64,000 bases of DNA, from NCBI RefSeq assembly GCF_000813005.1, contig NZ_JSYP01000002.1, positions 248,001 through 312,000 on the forward strand, given 5' to 3'. This stretch comes from Flavobacterium sp. KMS. Its GTDB lineage: Bacteria; Bacteroidota; Bacteroidia; Flavobacteriales; Flavobacteriaceae. Numbering within the stretch: the stretch's first letter is position 1; each line of letters begins with the position of its first letter. Below are positions 42,560 through 51,879 of the stretch, piece by piece. The notes beneath the pieces are model-generated. The model did not search any database. It was not told where the DNA came from and saw only the letters and a list, made by a program, of their open reading frames with translations. The position numbers and the translations under genes are program-made.

Positions 42560-43021
42560 TTATAATTGCTTCTCCATTTTGTAATTAATCAGTTCTACGC
42601 CTAATCTTATATTTCGTTGTTCGGCTTTTACAATAAAGCCTTTCTTTTCGAAGAATGGTTTTGCTGTTATACTTATGTCAGATGTTATGGTTTTTGTATG
42701 TTGTTTCTTTGCTTCAAGTTCTAATTCGGTTAAGATTTTATCAGCGATTCCTTGTCGTTGATATTCTTTATGAATGTAAAAGAAGTCGATGTAATTTCCA
42801 TCTTTTAAAGTTCCAAAACCAGTAATTTTATTTGCTATAATTGCTAATAAAACAAATTGTGTATTGATAACTTCAATCCAGCGTTCGGTATTATCAACTC
42901 CCGAAATCCAAACATCAATTTGGACTGGATTATAATCGTCTTTGCAAACATGTTTTATAGTTTCGATATACAATTCCTGCATTTCTTTTAAATCGGAAAT
43001 AGTAGCTTTTCGGAAGTTCAT
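42560..43021 (-). CDS. GNAT-family N-acetyltransferase
   Basis: Acetyl-CoA-dependent transferase fold of 153 residues. The acetyl-CoA loop is EYQRQGIADKIL (about 100-111), and the end carries ITAKPFFEKKGF typical of GNAT. The acceptor cannot be predicted. It precedes the Fic gene on the opposite side of a 33-base gap, same strand. Cytoplasmic. Confidence 0.85.
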   Translation of the reverse strand: MNFRKATISDLKEMQELYIETIKHVCKDDYNPVQIDVWISGVDNTERWIEVINTQFVLLAIIANKITGFGTLKDGNYIDFFYIHKEYQRQGIADKILTELELEAKKQHTKTITSDISITAKPFFEKKGFIVKAEQRNIRLGVELINYKMEKQL

Positions 43022-43054
43022 TGTATTTGTAATTAGATGATAAAGAAATTCAAT

Positions 43055-44008
43055 TTATAGTAAAATGTACTTTGTTTTATTTTGATTTCCTTCAATTTTA
43101 AAAATCTTAAGTTCCACTCCTTTTTTTAAATCCCTACTTGCTGTAGCAGATGATATTTCTTTAAAAACATTCATATAATCTTTTCTTGTAAATTCACGAA
43201 CTCCTAGCATCGAAAAGTAATCCAGGCGGTCTATATCTCTTATTGTTCTATTGTTGTAGTTCAATAAATTCTCCAACGATGTATTTATGACCCCAAGCAT
43301 ATACTCAATAAAGTGAGTTGATTTTCCAGTATTGTCGCTTGTTTCAAGTGATTTGTAATATTCTTTTTGGGTCTGGCTAATTAAAGTTTCAAAAGGTAAA
43401 AATTCAAAAACGGGATATTCATTCATTAAAATTAAGGTTTGCCATAATCTTCCCATTCTACCATTTCCATCTAAAAAAGGATGAATGAACTCCATTTCAT
43501 AATGAAAAACACAACTTTTTATTAGAGTTAATTCATCTTTATCTTTTAAATAATCAAATAAATCATTCATTAAATGAGGAACATTGCCATGTGGCGGGGC
43601 AACATGTGTAACTTTTAAACCTTTTACTATTCCAACACCTTGTTTTCGATATTTTCCAAAATCAGGAATTAAACCTTTCATCAATGCAGAGTGTGCATTT
43701 AAAAAGCTTTTAGATGATGTTGATTTGTACTGATCTAATTTTTCATATACCTTAATGGCATTAAGAACTTCAAGGACATCTTTTTCAGGACCAATGACAC
43801 GTTTGTTTTCTATTAAAGCTGTAATTTGTTCTTCTGTCAAAGTGTTTCCTTCAATTTGTAAAGAAGAATGAATTGTTTTTATTCTGTTTTGTTTTCTTAA
43901 CTGAGGAGATTGCTTGTCTAAATTGACGGCGTTTAGTGCTCCAATTTTTTCAGAAATAGAACTGATAAGTTTTAATATAATTGGAGTAATGTCATATGGA
44001 GGCTTCAT
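43055..44008 (-). CDS. Fic-family protein (AMPylase type) with C-terminal winged helix
   Basis: Adds AMP or related groups to target proteins. The Fic motif HPFLDGNGRMGR is complete (about 176-187 from the ATG). An N-terminal class II inhibitory helix motif, SLQIEGN with Ser49 and Glu53, precedes it and would hold the enzyme inactive. The C-terminal ~60 residues (FTRKDYMNVFKEISSATASRDL) form a winged-helix-like domain. The ATG at 44008 is chosen; a TTG at 44032 would add 8 residues. A near-perfect palindrome overlaps this start (44008-44031), suggesting autoregulation. Confidence 0.88.
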   Translation of the reverse strand: MKPPYDITPIILKLISSISEKIGALNAVNLDKQSPQLRKQNRIKTIHSSLQIEGNTLTEEQITALIENKRVIGPEKDVLEVLNAIKVYEKLDQYKSTSSKSFLNAHSALMKGLIPDFGKYRKQGVGIVKGLKVTHVAPPHGNVPHLMNDLFDYLKDKDELTLIKSCVFHYEMEFIHPFLDGNGRMGRLWQTLILMNEYPVFEFLPFETLISQTQKEYYKSLETSDNTGKSTHFIEYMLGVINTSLENLLNYNNRTIRDIDRLDYFSMLGVREFTRKDYMNVFKEISSATASRDLKKGVELKIFKIEGNQNKTKYILL

Positions 44009-44031
44009 GATAGTATCATTTGATGCTATCA
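44008..44031 (-). promoter_or_regulatory. Palindrome at the fic start, candidate operator
   Basis: TGATAGTATCA (44008-44018), a TT spacer and TGATGCTATCA (44021-44031) form an 11-bp inverted repeat with one mismatch. It touches the fic start codon. It is a good candidate for binding by the Fic winged helix or by another regulator. Confidence 0.55.
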
Positions 44032-44049
44032 AAAGTACTATTTTTTAAT

Positions 44050-44382
44050 CTAATGTGATGTAGTTTTAGAAAAAACATTGATCACAACAACGCCAATAAT
44101 GATTAATGCTAATCCTATTATTGCAGGTAAATCGGGAGTTTGTTTAAAGAATACAGCTCCAATAATAGTAATTAATACAATCCCAACTCCAGACCAAATA
44201 GCATAGGCAACACCAACAGGAATTGTTCTTATAGCAAAGCTAAGGAAGTAAAATGCACCTGCATATCCTATAAAAGTTATTATACTTGGGATAAGTTGAG
44301 TAAACTGTTCTGATTTTTTTAATGCTGAAGTTGCAATGATTTCAAATATAATGGCAATTCCTAAAAATAAAAAGTTTTTCAT
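44050..44382 (-). CDS. Small multidrug resistance (SMR) transporter
   Basis: Proton-coupled efflux pump of 110 residues with four membrane helices, acting as a dimer in the inner membrane. The essential glutamate is Glu14 (FEIIATSALKKS), and the family tryptophan is in YAIWSGVG (about 60-67). Related to EmrE, or to quaternary-ammonium and guanidinium exporters; substrate uncertain. It lies 33 bases downstream of a hypothetical gene on the same strand. Confidence 0.9.
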   Translation of the reverse strand: MKNFLFLGIAIIFEIIATSALKKSEQFTQLIPSIITFIGYAGAFYFLSFAIRTIPVGVAYAIWSGVGIVLITIIGAVFFKQTPDLPAIIGLALIIIGVVVINVFSKTTSH

Positions 44383-44415
44383 AATTCACGTTTTTACAAA
44401 GTTAACCTTTGTGTT

Positions 44416-44895
44416 TTAGTGAAAAGAAGAATTTGTTGAATATTGTTTTATTTCATTCAAATCTACTTTTTGGATGAGTTTTTCAGAAATTGGATCATAA
44501 TAGCGATAGGGAATACTAGGTCCTAACCCACGAAAAGGTCCATCCTTATGATTTAAAAAAGCCGAATATCTTCCGCAGCACTCTAATGTTATGTAGCTAA
44601 AATTTGAATCACAACTATTAACCTGAACATTAATCCATTGTGGGACTTTACCATTTCGCCATAAATAATCAATTACAGTCGATTTTGTAGCAGGATTAAT
44701 TGAGCTTGATTCATTGATTTTATCATCAGGATAAATTTCTTCATCGTTTTCTAGCTCATTTCCATCGTATGAACAATTAGTTTTAATTATGAATTTACAA
44801 TCGTATGGTAATTTGTTTATTACCATTTTCTGTGTAAAATCAATAAGACCATCAAGGGCTTTATCCAGATTGATTTTAAAATCTTCTTTTGTCAT
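44416..44895 (-). CDS. Hypothetical protein (159 aa), unrecognised
   Basis: Soluble protein without signal or membrane segments; acidic N-terminus and several cysteines (YDCKFII, CSYDGNE, NSCDSN, LECCGRYS). It has short alternating strands as in small beta-rich immunity proteins, but I recognise no family. It is in line with other unrecognised genes, 66 bases after the WG-repeat gene. Function not assigned. Confidence 0.55.
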   Translation of the reverse strand: MTKEDFKINLDKALDGLIDFTQKMVINKLPYDCKFIIKTNCSYDGNELENDEEIYPDDKINESSSINPATKSTVIDYLWRNGKVPQWINVQVNSCDSNFSYITLECCGRYSAFLNHKDGPFRGLGPSIPYRYYDPISEKLIQKVDLNEIKQYSTNSSFH

Positions 44896-44961
44896 GATTT
44901 ATTTGCTGAGAAGGATGCTGAAAATCCAATAATCTAAAAACTATTTAAGTTTCCCTTAACG

Positions 44962-46041
44962 TTAACGTATAGAAACACTTATTAATTGATATCCATTTTC
45001 GGTTCTCAGGAAATCAAAATGATCCTGCGTGGAATCTTTTTTATCACGGTGATTAATAATAATACTCTTCATTGGATATTTCCAGTCTTTGGATTCATTA
45101 CAATTATTAAAGTACTGATTGTATTTGTCTGCTTCGTAGATAAATTGATTTAGGCCATTTGTTGTAACAAAGTAATCACAAGTTGGATTGCTAAGTTCTA
45201 GCAATTTATCTTTTATGAGTTTGTAGTTTTTATTAATGAACTTAGTTTTTGGTTCACTTATCCAGCCCACAGGTTCTTTCCAATAGAAAAATTCTTCATA
45301 GGAATGTTTTAGTAAATTCTCTTTGGATAAATCTGTGAGTAAATTGTTTTTTAGCCACAATTTAAATTCTTTATCATAATTTATAAATGAATAGTATTGT
45401 CCATCAACACCAAGGAAATTTTCTCTTATCGGGTCTAAGCTTGGTTCTTTTGATTTTTGTAAAGAATAAAAATTCAGCTCATCATTATATACAAAGTTCT
45501 CAATAAGGATTTTGTTATTGGTATTAATAAGATAATCCTTTCCACCAGCCCAACTAAAATGATTGCAACCTCCACCATGATTATCATTTACTTTTTCGGC
45601 GCCTTTTAATGCTATAATCATTCCGTTTATAACTTTGGTTATGCTGCTATATTCGGCAGGAATTACAATTTTACCATCACCATTAAACACGCCCATTTTA
45701 TCAGTTTTTGGGTCTCGAAATCTAATAAAACCTTCATTCTCGCAATCAGGACCATTGTCGAATATATACAAACTATCTCGACCAACTATTTTTCCAGTCT
45801 TTGTTAGATAATAGTTTTTCCAACTTTCATTTTCTTCTTCGGAAACAACAATAATATCATCAAATTTATGGGCAATTGTCATTCCCATAAATTTAGGTTC
45901 GATTTTTATAATGCCGTTTTTATCTTTATATCCGGTATGCGTTGTGTCTTTATCCCAGAATGCAGTCCATGTATCATTATTTTGTGCAAATGACATACAG
46001 TTTATAAGGAGAAATATATAGAGGAAGAAAATGCGTTTCAT
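44962..46041 (-). CDS. Secreted WG-repeat-like protein
   Basis: The signal peptide ends around SFAQ (about residue 20). The next ~180 residues contain WG-repeat-like units with hallmark phrases such as GYKDKNGIIKIEPKF and GVFNGDGKIVIPAEY. The C-terminal half, rich in Lys and aromatics, is unrecognised. WG-repeat proteins are common and poorly understood in Bacteroidota. It starts 10 bases after the previous gene on the minus strand, in an apparent operon of unknown role. Confidence 0.65.
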   Translation of the reverse strand: MKRIFFLYIFLLINCMSFAQNNDTWTAFWDKDTTHTGYKDKNGIIKIEPKFMGMTIAHKFDDIIVVSEEENESWKNYYLTKTGKIVGRDSLYIFDNGPDCENEGFIRFRDPKTDKMGVFNGDGKIVIPAEYSSITKVINGMIIALKGAEKVNDNHGGGCNHFSWAGGKDYLINTNNKILIENFVYNDELNFYSLQKSKEPSLDPIRENFLGVDGQYYSFINYDKEFKLWLKNNLLTDLSKENLLKHSYEEFFYWKEPVGWISEPKTKFINKNYKLIKDKLLELSNPTCDYFVTTNGLNQFIYEADKYNQYFNNCNESKDWKYPMKSIIINHRDKKDSTQDHFDFLRTENGYQLISVSIR

Positions 46042-46051
46042 TGCTGTTTAT

Positions 46052-46687
46052 CTATTTAAAATCGTATTCGTAATTTATTTCTTTTAAATCTTCTTCTAGT
46101 AATTCCCAATCTTCAATTTCGTCTACAATAGACAAAACCATTTCTTTGGTCAGGATTTTACCTTGATAAATTTCGGTTACAGTTTTTAATGGAATTCCAG
46201 TTTCTTTATAAGATTCATCAAAATACTCGCTTGCCCAATCGATATATGTTTGCGGATTTCCATCAAAAATAGTTAGTAATTCTGCTGAGTTGTCATTATA
46301 ATCTTCAATCGTTCCAACTTCCCAATTCTCGGTTTCGTTTGTCCACAAACAAAATGTTGTTCCAAAGGATGCAACAGGCTCACCAAAAATAAAGTCATTA
46401 TAAATCTCAGGAAGGTTTTTAGTCAGATCACTTTTCTCGTTATGCTGATATTCGTGTGCAAAACCATTTATTACGCAATGATTTTCGAGAAAAAGAATAT
46501 TCATTAAATCTCCAGATTCGTCTCTCATTTCGAAAAATTCTTCGCCTTCTCCCCATTTAGAGTTGTAGGAGTAATATCGATATTCCCATTCTTGGCAAAT
46601 AATAGCGTCCAGAACTGAAATTGCTTTGCAGATATTCTGGAGTGAATTTTTATTAGGTAATAATTTAAAGTCTTTTGTAGAAATCAT
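46052..46687 (-). CDS. Hypothetical protein (211 aa), unrecognised
   Basis: Acidic soluble protein rich in Trp, Glu and Asp (IICQEWEYRYYSYNSKWGEG, CLWTNETENWEVG), with no signal. It lies 6 bases from its upstream neighbour and 10 from the downstream one, so operonic. The composition and company recall immunity or SMI1/KNR4-type proteins, but this is only an impression and no motif confirms it. Confidence 0.55.
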   Translation of the reverse strand: MISTKDFKLLPNKNSLQNICKAISVLDAIICQEWEYRYYSYNSKWGEGEEFFEMRDESGDLMNILFLENHCVINGFAHEYQHNEKSDLTKNLPEIYNDFIFGEPVASFGTTFCLWTNETENWEVGTIEDYNDNSAELLTIFDGNPQTYIDWASEYFDESYKETGIPLKTVTEIYQGKILTKEMVLSIVDEIEDWELLEEDLKEINYEYDFK

Positions 46688-46693
46688 GTTTGT

Positions 46694-46978
46694 TTATATT
46701 TTATCAGTTCCGAACTGTATTTCTTTGGCTTCGTCATAACAATCGGAGCATAATATTTTGAAATCGGCTAAATTTTCAAATGCTTCATTCCACTCTTCGC
46801 CGTTATCGAGTAGCCATTGCTCACATGATCCACACCAGGCAATTTGCGGTAGATTTTCTTCGGCTTCGGAATAAAAAAAGCCAACTTTTTCTTTTTTGTC
46901 TATTGCCATTGCAAGATGTATACAGGCAAAAGACATATCTTTTGAACCATGTAGTTCACATATAACTTTTTCAATCAT
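46694..46978 (-). CDS. Small Cys/His-rich hypothetical protein (94 aa), probable metal binder
   Basis: Not recognised as a named family. Four paired metal-ligand groups are visible: Cys7/His10, Cys19/His21, Cys49/Cys52 (WCGSCEQW) and Cys77/Cys80 (CSDC). This suggests a zinc-binding fold. It is acidic, with no signal. First gene of the apparent four-gene minus-strand operon. Confidence 0.6.
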   Translation of the reverse strand: MIEKVICELHGSKDMSFACIHLAMAIDKKEKVGFFYSEAEENLPQIAWCGSCEQWLLDNGEEWNEAFENLADFKILCSDCYDEAKEIQFGTDKI

Positions 46979-47257
46979 ATTTTTAATCGTAATTAATCTA
47001 ATCGGGTTTGTTTACATTATAGATAGTTGAGGTTTTAAAATATTCAAGTTCATTACGTTGATATGATTAACTAATTCTTGATTTGATTTTAAAACATTTT
47101 CTTTATCCTAATAATGTTTTATAGCTAATATATAAATATAATCTAGGAGTTAGTTCCTGAATGTAAAAAGAAAGGTCTTAAATTAATTTGATGATTTTGT
47201 TTGCGTGAGGGATAGGAGGTAGCTACCAAAGTAGCCCGGATAGCCCGACAGCATTAA
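46979..47257. other. Intergenic region with a degenerate repeat
   Basis: No gene is seen between the Cys/His-rich gene and the terminator. About 47203-47250 (GCGTGAGGGATAGGAGG, then TAGCCCGGATAGCCCGAC) resembles a damaged intergenic repeat; GGTAGCTACC at 47218-47227 is a palindrome. Confidence 0.4.
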
Positions 47258-47297
47258 AGAAAAGAGCCAATGAACTAATGCTCATCGGCTCTTTTTT
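47258..47297 (-). terminator. Terminator downstream of the patatin gene
   Basis: AAAGAGCC and GGCTCTTT pair around a loop that contains an inner ATGA/TCAT match, with T-rich flanks on both strands. It is about 57 bases past the patatin stop. Confidence 0.6.
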
Positions 47298-47354
47298 TTA
47301 ATGGTGGCACGCCCAAATTATAAAATTTAGATTTTAAAAAGAAATCCGATTTTT

Positions 47355-49673
47355 TTAAGGATTTAGTGATAATCCGACACTAAAAAACAATCTCACTTTA
47401 TCGATATTATTTATCCAGGAAGTATCAAAATGGATTGGACCCAAAATGGATTGGTAGGAAATCGCGGCTCCTCCAGATATTACAAGGCTAGGGTCGAAGC
47501 CATCATCCCATTTTCCTTTTGGACTAAATGCCTTATTAATGTATTTATCAAAAGATTCAAACCCAACAGTTGCAATATTAAAATGGGGAGTAAGATAGAT
47601 TTTTCCCATAAGATTTATTTGAGAAGCAATTTTTAAGCCCATATATTGTGAAACATTGAGTTCATCTTCATGTAGGCCAGGAAATGAAAAACGATTACTA
47701 CCAGAACTTGGTATAATTCCTCCTAAGAAATATTTTGAAGCATAACCAAAATCTGAATATGAAATTTGATCGTCTTTAAGTTTATCCTCAAAAATAAAAT
47801 AAGAATCAAACGCAATGATTCCTGTGATTTTCTTTCTTAAGAGGGCTCTCTTTTCAAAGCTGAAACCAAATTTTGTATAACCATTGGTTGCGCCAGATAT
47901 GCTTGTTTGATCTGGGTCGTTAAAAGAGGTGTAGACATCTGTTAACAATGAGCGGGTTACATTTGCTTTTATAATTGTTCCATTTTCGGCAAAGAAAACT
48001 TTATCCATATTATTGTAGGCATAATGCATGTTTACTTCGATACTGTTTAAGGAGTAATCGGTGATATCGACCGAGTCAGGATTGTATTCTCTGTCGTATT
48101 TTGGTTTTAAATTGGCGTATTGATAGTGTAAACCATAGCCAAAATAACTTTTTAATGAATTTAAATTTCTGTTAATCTCATTATTAAATTCAAAATAATT
48201 ATAAAGTACATTATCTGAAGCTTTACCATCAAAATAGATTTCTTGCCTTAAAAAAGCTCCATAAAGTTCAGATGACCACCACCAGTCTCTGTTTTTTCCG
48301 AAATTTTTCTGAAAATTGATTCTTGCTTTTGGCTGCTCAGCAATATCCACTGTTACAAGAAGACGAGATGCTCTGGCAAGAACATTTCTTGCGGTGTAAT
48401 TAAAAATGATTCCAACGCCTCGGTAAGTATCGTAATGTACGGATGTGTTGAGTTGGTTTTTTGCGCGTTCATGTCCAAATAGAGTAACTCCTAGTTTGTC
48501 GCCATCTTTGATGAAATAACTGTATGTAATTTCATCAAAAAGATTGGTACCCATGGCTCTGTTAATGCCTGCTATTAAATCTTTGGTGGTATATTTTGTA
48601 TTTGTTTTAAGATTTATTCTTCCTAATACCAAAGCAAGGTTTTCGGGACTAATTTTTTTGTAAACAATAGTGTCAAGAACAAATTCTGCGGGTATGTTTG
48701 GTAATTCGTGAATTCGTTGTGTGTATCCTTTTAATTTTTCGGATAATGCGATTAAAGCTGGAAGGTTTTCTGCTGTTGCGATTTTACCATCTTTGTAGAT
48801 TTCATCGCTATCTGCAAAATCAGCGGTAGAAAAACGTAAGTTCGGCAAATGATCGACTAAGATAGTACAGAGTTTTCGGTTTGCTGGATTCTTAATGTTA
48901 CTCGGGAACATACTGGTTTGTGTCAATATAGTCACAAGATTATTCAGTTTGTCTATAGGTTCCAATCCACCACCTACATCACTACCAATAATAATATCGG
49001 CACCCATTTGTTTGGCAACATCTGTAGGGAAATTATTCATTACACCACCATCAACTAATACTGTTTTTTCATATGCCATAGGCTTAAAAATAGCAGGCAG
49101 AGACATACTGGCTCTCATGGCATAAGCAAGATTACCTTTGCTTAGAATAACTTCTTTTCCTTCGGATAAATCTGTAGCCATGGCTCTAAACGGTATTGGC
49201 AGACTGTCAAAATCTTTAACATTATATACAGGATAGGTCAATTCAGCAAGGTATTCTCTTAAATTTTGATCATTTAACAGAGAGCCAACGCTGTTTAGTT
49301 TTTTATCTTTAATTCCTATTCCAACTAAATAGCGCTGAAATTCTCTTTTTTCCTCTACACTTACAGATCTTAACGACTGGCCTCCGCCAAGTAATTTATC
49401 CCAATTAATGTTTTTGGTTAATTTTTCGATACTATCGCCAGAATATCCCATGGCATATAAGCCTCCTATAACGCTTCCCATACTATTCCCAACAATAAGA
49501 TCAGGAACGATGTGTAGAGAATCTAGTTTTTGTAAAAGCGGAATATGCGCAATTCCTTTTGCTCCGCCACCACTTAAAACCAAAACGACTTTAGGTTTCT
49601 TTTCCTGAGAAAAAATAATTTGCGGGAGAATAAGTAAAAATAAGAAGATGATTAAAAAAGTTGTTTTTTTCAA
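47355..49673 (-). CDS. Patatin-like phospholipase fused to an outer membrane barrel
   Basis: The N-terminal patatin domain (about 28-310) is followed by a POTRA-like linker and a C-terminal beta-barrel (about 400-772), like PlpD-type proteins that place a lipase at the cell surface. The oxyanion motif is SGGGAKG (34-40), the nucleophile Ser64 in GNSMGS, and the catalytic Asp208 in DGG. The signal peptide ends near IIFSQ. The start is a TTG at 49673; no in-frame ATG is close upstream and the TTG gives a complete signal peptide. The lipid substrate is unknown. Confidence 0.87.
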   Translation of the reverse strand: MKKTTFLIIFLFLLILPQIIFSQEKKPKVVLVLSGGGAKGIAHIPLLQKLDSLHIVPDLIVGNSMGSVIGGLYAMGYSGDSIEKLTKNINWDKLLGGGQSLRSVSVEEKREFQRYLVGIGIKDKKLNSVGSLLNDQNLREYLAELTYPVYNVKDFDSLPIPFRAMATDLSEGKEVILSKGNLAYAMRASMSLPAIFKPMAYEKTVLVDGGVMNNFPTDVAKQMGADIIIGSDVGGGLEPIDKLNNLVTILTQTSMFPSNIKNPANRKLCTILVDHLPNLRFSTADFADSDEIYKDGKIATAENLPALIALSEKLKGYTQRIHELPNIPAEFVLDTIVYKKISPENLALVLGRINLKTNTKYTTKDLIAGINRAMGTNLFDEITYSYFIKDGDKLGVTLFGHERAKNQLNTSVHYDTYRGVGIIFNYTARNVLARASRLLVTVDIAEQPKARINFQKNFGKNRDWWWSSELYGAFLRQEIYFDGKASDNVLYNYFEFNNEINRNLNSLKSYFGYGLHYQYANLKPKYDREYNPDSVDITDYSLNSIEVNMHYAYNNMDKVFFAENGTIIKANVTRSLLTDVYTSFNDPDQTSISGATNGYTKFGFSFEKRALLRKKITGIIAFDSYFIFEDKLKDDQISYSDFGYASKYFLGGIIPSSGSNRFSFPGLHEDELNVSQYMGLKIASQINLMGKIYLTPHFNIATVGFESFDKYINKAFSPKGKWDDGFDPSLVISGGAAISYQSILGPIHFDTSWINNIDKVRLFFSVGLSLNP

Positions 49674-49814
49674 GTTTGTACTATTTAAGTATTTGAGAAA
49701 TAGATTCTTATTTTAATTATTAAAAGTAAGTAGATATTTATAAACGTGCAATTTTTTGAGAGAAATGTTTTTTATGCCTGGTTGGGTGAGATTTTGATAA
49801 ATTGTAGAGATAAA

Positions 49815-50441
49815 TTATTGTAATTTAAAATATTGAAAGTGAGAATTACCGCATATCATCTCAGAAACTCCATTTTCTGTTTCAAAACCAATAAAATAAG
49901 CATTTAAAATCCCTGAATTTTCATCAATAGAATATCGCCAAACTTCTTTATTTTTATACACAAATTCTGTAAAGTTAGAATCATAGTCGATGTAAGTTGC
50001 AATTTCTGCTTTTTTACAAAAAATCACTGGCTCAGTTTTTATGAAACACCATTCTTTCGATTTTTTGTAAAGCTCAAAAAATAATATTTCATTGGAATTA
50101 ATTGTTAACATTTCTCCAATCAAACCATTTTCATCGGGCATAACCCAATTTGAATCGGTGCTAATTTTTTTCCAATTTCCAGATATGTTTTTCAACAAAT
50201 TTTCTCTGACGATTGATTTTAAAGAATCATATTTTTTATATGCAATTTGTCCTAGTTCGTTGTCGGGAATAATATGATGGGCAAAAAAAAATAATTGGAT
50301 TGCTTTTTCATTTTGCCCCTTTTGTAAAAAAGATTCTCCTAAATCAAATCTGTCTTTTTGAAATTCATATTTAGAATTGCCTTGGGCGGTTAATTCAATA
50401 GACACAATTAAAAAAATAATGATAAAAATATAATTTTTCAT
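49815..50441 (-). CDS. Exported hypothetical protein with one TPR-like hairpin
   Basis: From the ATG at 50441 the protein has 208 residues; an upstream in-frame start at 50468 would place nine residues before the signal peptide, which looks wrong. The signal ends around ELTAQ. About 25-60 resembles a single TPR helix pair (GESFLQKGQNEKAIQLFFFAHHII). The rest is beta-rich, a lipocalin-like impression only. No family recognised. Confidence 0.6.
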   Translation of the reverse strand: MKNYIFIIIFLIVSIELTAQGNSKYEFQKDRFDLGESFLQKGQNEKAIQLFFFAHHIIPDNELGQIAYKKYDSLKSIVRENLLKNISGNWKKISTDSNWVMPDENGLIGEMLTINSNEILFFELYKKSKEWCFIKTEPVIFCKKAEIATYIDYDSNFTEFVYKNKEVWRYSIDENSGILNAYFIGFETENGVSEMICGNSHFQYFKLQ

Positions 50442-50469
50442 GTTTTTTAGATTGTTACAATAATACAAA

Positions 50470-50493
50470 AACCCTCACATTTCTGCAAGGGTT
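50470..50493 (-). terminator. Short hairpin downstream of ahcY
   Basis: AACCCT (50470-50475) pairs with AGGGTT (50488-50493). It is weak, but A/T-rich flanking favours termination of the minus-strand transcript. Confidence 0.35.
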
Positions 50494-50521
50494 CTAATAT
50501 TCAGTTAATTTTAAAAATCTA

Positions 50522-50537
50522 TCCCGAAGCTTCGGGA
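50522..50537. repeat. TCCCGAAGC/TTCGGGA palindrome
   Basis: A 16-base perfect palindrome, TCCCGAAGCTTCGGGA, 26 bases past the ahcY stop. Related to the hairpins at 5182-5197 and 7942-7955. It may act in ahcY transcript termination. Confidence 0.45.
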
Positions 50538-50562
50538 CTATAATCTTAAATCTAAAATTAAT

Positions 50563-51879
50563 CTAGTATCTGTAGTATTCTGGTTTGAAAGGACCTTCAA
50601 CTGGAACACCAATATAAGCAGCTTGATCGTCACGTAAAGTTTCCAATTCAACTCCTAATTTAGCTAAGTGCAAAGCAGCAACTTTTTCATCTAAATGTTT
50701 TGGTAACATGTAAACGTCATTGTTGTAAGCAGCACTGTTTTTCCATAATTCGATTTGTGCCAAAGTTTGGTTTGTAAATGAGTTACTCATTACAAAACTT
50801 GGGTGACCTGTAGCACAACCAAGGTTTACTAAACGACCTTCAGCAAGAATGATGATATCTTTTCCAGCGATAGTATATTTGTCAACCTGAGGTTTGATTT
50901 CGATTTTAGATGCACCGTGGTTTTTGTTCAACCAAGCCATATCAATTTCGTTATCAAAGTGTCCGATGTTACAAACAACAGTTTTGTCTTTCATTTGCTC
51001 GAAGTGCTCTCCAAGAACGATATCTTTATTTCCAGTAGTTGTAATGATGATATCAGCATTAGCAATTACAGTGTTTAGTTTTTTAACTTCATAACCGTCC
51101 ATTGCAGCTTGTAAAGCACAAATTGGGTCAATTTCAGTAACCGTTACAATAGATCCTGCACCTCTAAAAGAAGCAGCAGTTCCTTTTCCAACATCACCGT
51201 ATCCACAAACGATAACTCTTTTTCCAGCTAACATTAAGTCAGTTGCACGACGTACAGCATCTACAGCAGATTCTTTACACCCGTATTTGTTATCAAATTT
51301 AGATTTAGTAACAGAGTCATTTACGTTAATTGCAGGCATTGGCAAAGTTCCAGCTTTTACTCTTTCGTAAAGTCTGTGTACACCAGTTGTAGTTTCTTCA
51401 GACAAACCTTTAATTCCAGCAACCAATTCAGGGTAACGGTCAATAACCATATTAGTTAAATCTCCACCATCATCAAGAATCATGTTCAATGGTTTTCTGT
51501 CTTCACCAAAGAATAAAGTTTGCTCGATACACCAGTCAAAATCCTCTTCGTTAAGACCTTTCCAAGCATAAACCTGAATTCCAGCAGCAGCAATAGCAGC
51601 AGCAGCCTGATCTTGAGTAGAGAAAATGTTACAAGAACTCCAAGTAACTTCAGCACCAAGAGCAATTAAAGTTTCGATTAAAACGGCAGTCTGGATAGTC
51701 ATGTGTAAACATCCTGCAATACGAGAACCTGCAAGAGGTTGTTCGTCTTTATATTCAGCACGAAGCGCCATTAAACCTGGCATTTCAGCTTCAGCTAGTT
51801 CAATTTCTTTTCTTCCCCAAGCCGCTAGAGAGATGTCTTTTACTTTGAAAGCCACAAAAGGCATAGTTGTAGTACTCAT
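50563..51879 (-). CDS. ahcY: Adenosylhomocysteinase
   Basis: Hydrolyses S-adenosylhomocysteine to adenosine and homocysteine in the methyl cycle, with bound NAD. The NAD-binding [10 protein letters not shown] (about 219-228), the substrate-binding HMTIQTA (about 58-64) and VTEIDPI are present, and it ends in the family C-terminus with KPEYYRY. The length, 438, is standard. A minus-strand TAAATTTG box (51913-51920) lies about 35 bases upstream. Downstream hairpins terminate it. Confidence 0.96.
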   Translation of the reverse strand: MSTTTMPFVAFKVKDISLAAWGRKEIELAEAEMPGLMALRAEYKDEQPLAGSRIAGCLHMTIQTAVLIETLIALGAEVTWSSCNIFSTQDQAAAAIAAAGIQVYAWKGLNEEDFDWCIEQTLFFGEDRKPLNMILDDGGDLTNMVIDRYPELVAGIKGLSEETTTGVHRLYERVKAGTLPMPAINVNDSVTKSKFDNKYGCKESAVDAVRRATDLMLAGKRVIVCGYGDVGKGTAASFRGAGSIVTVTEIDPICALQAAMDGYEVKKLNTVIANADIIITTTGNKDIVLGEHFEQMKDKTVVCNIGHFDNEIDMAWLNKNHGASKIEIKPQVDKYTIAGKDIIILAEGRLVNLGCATGHPSFVMSNSFTNQTLAQIELWKNSAAYNNDVYMLPKHLDEKVAALHLAKLGVELETLRDDQAAYIGVPVEGPFKPEYYRY

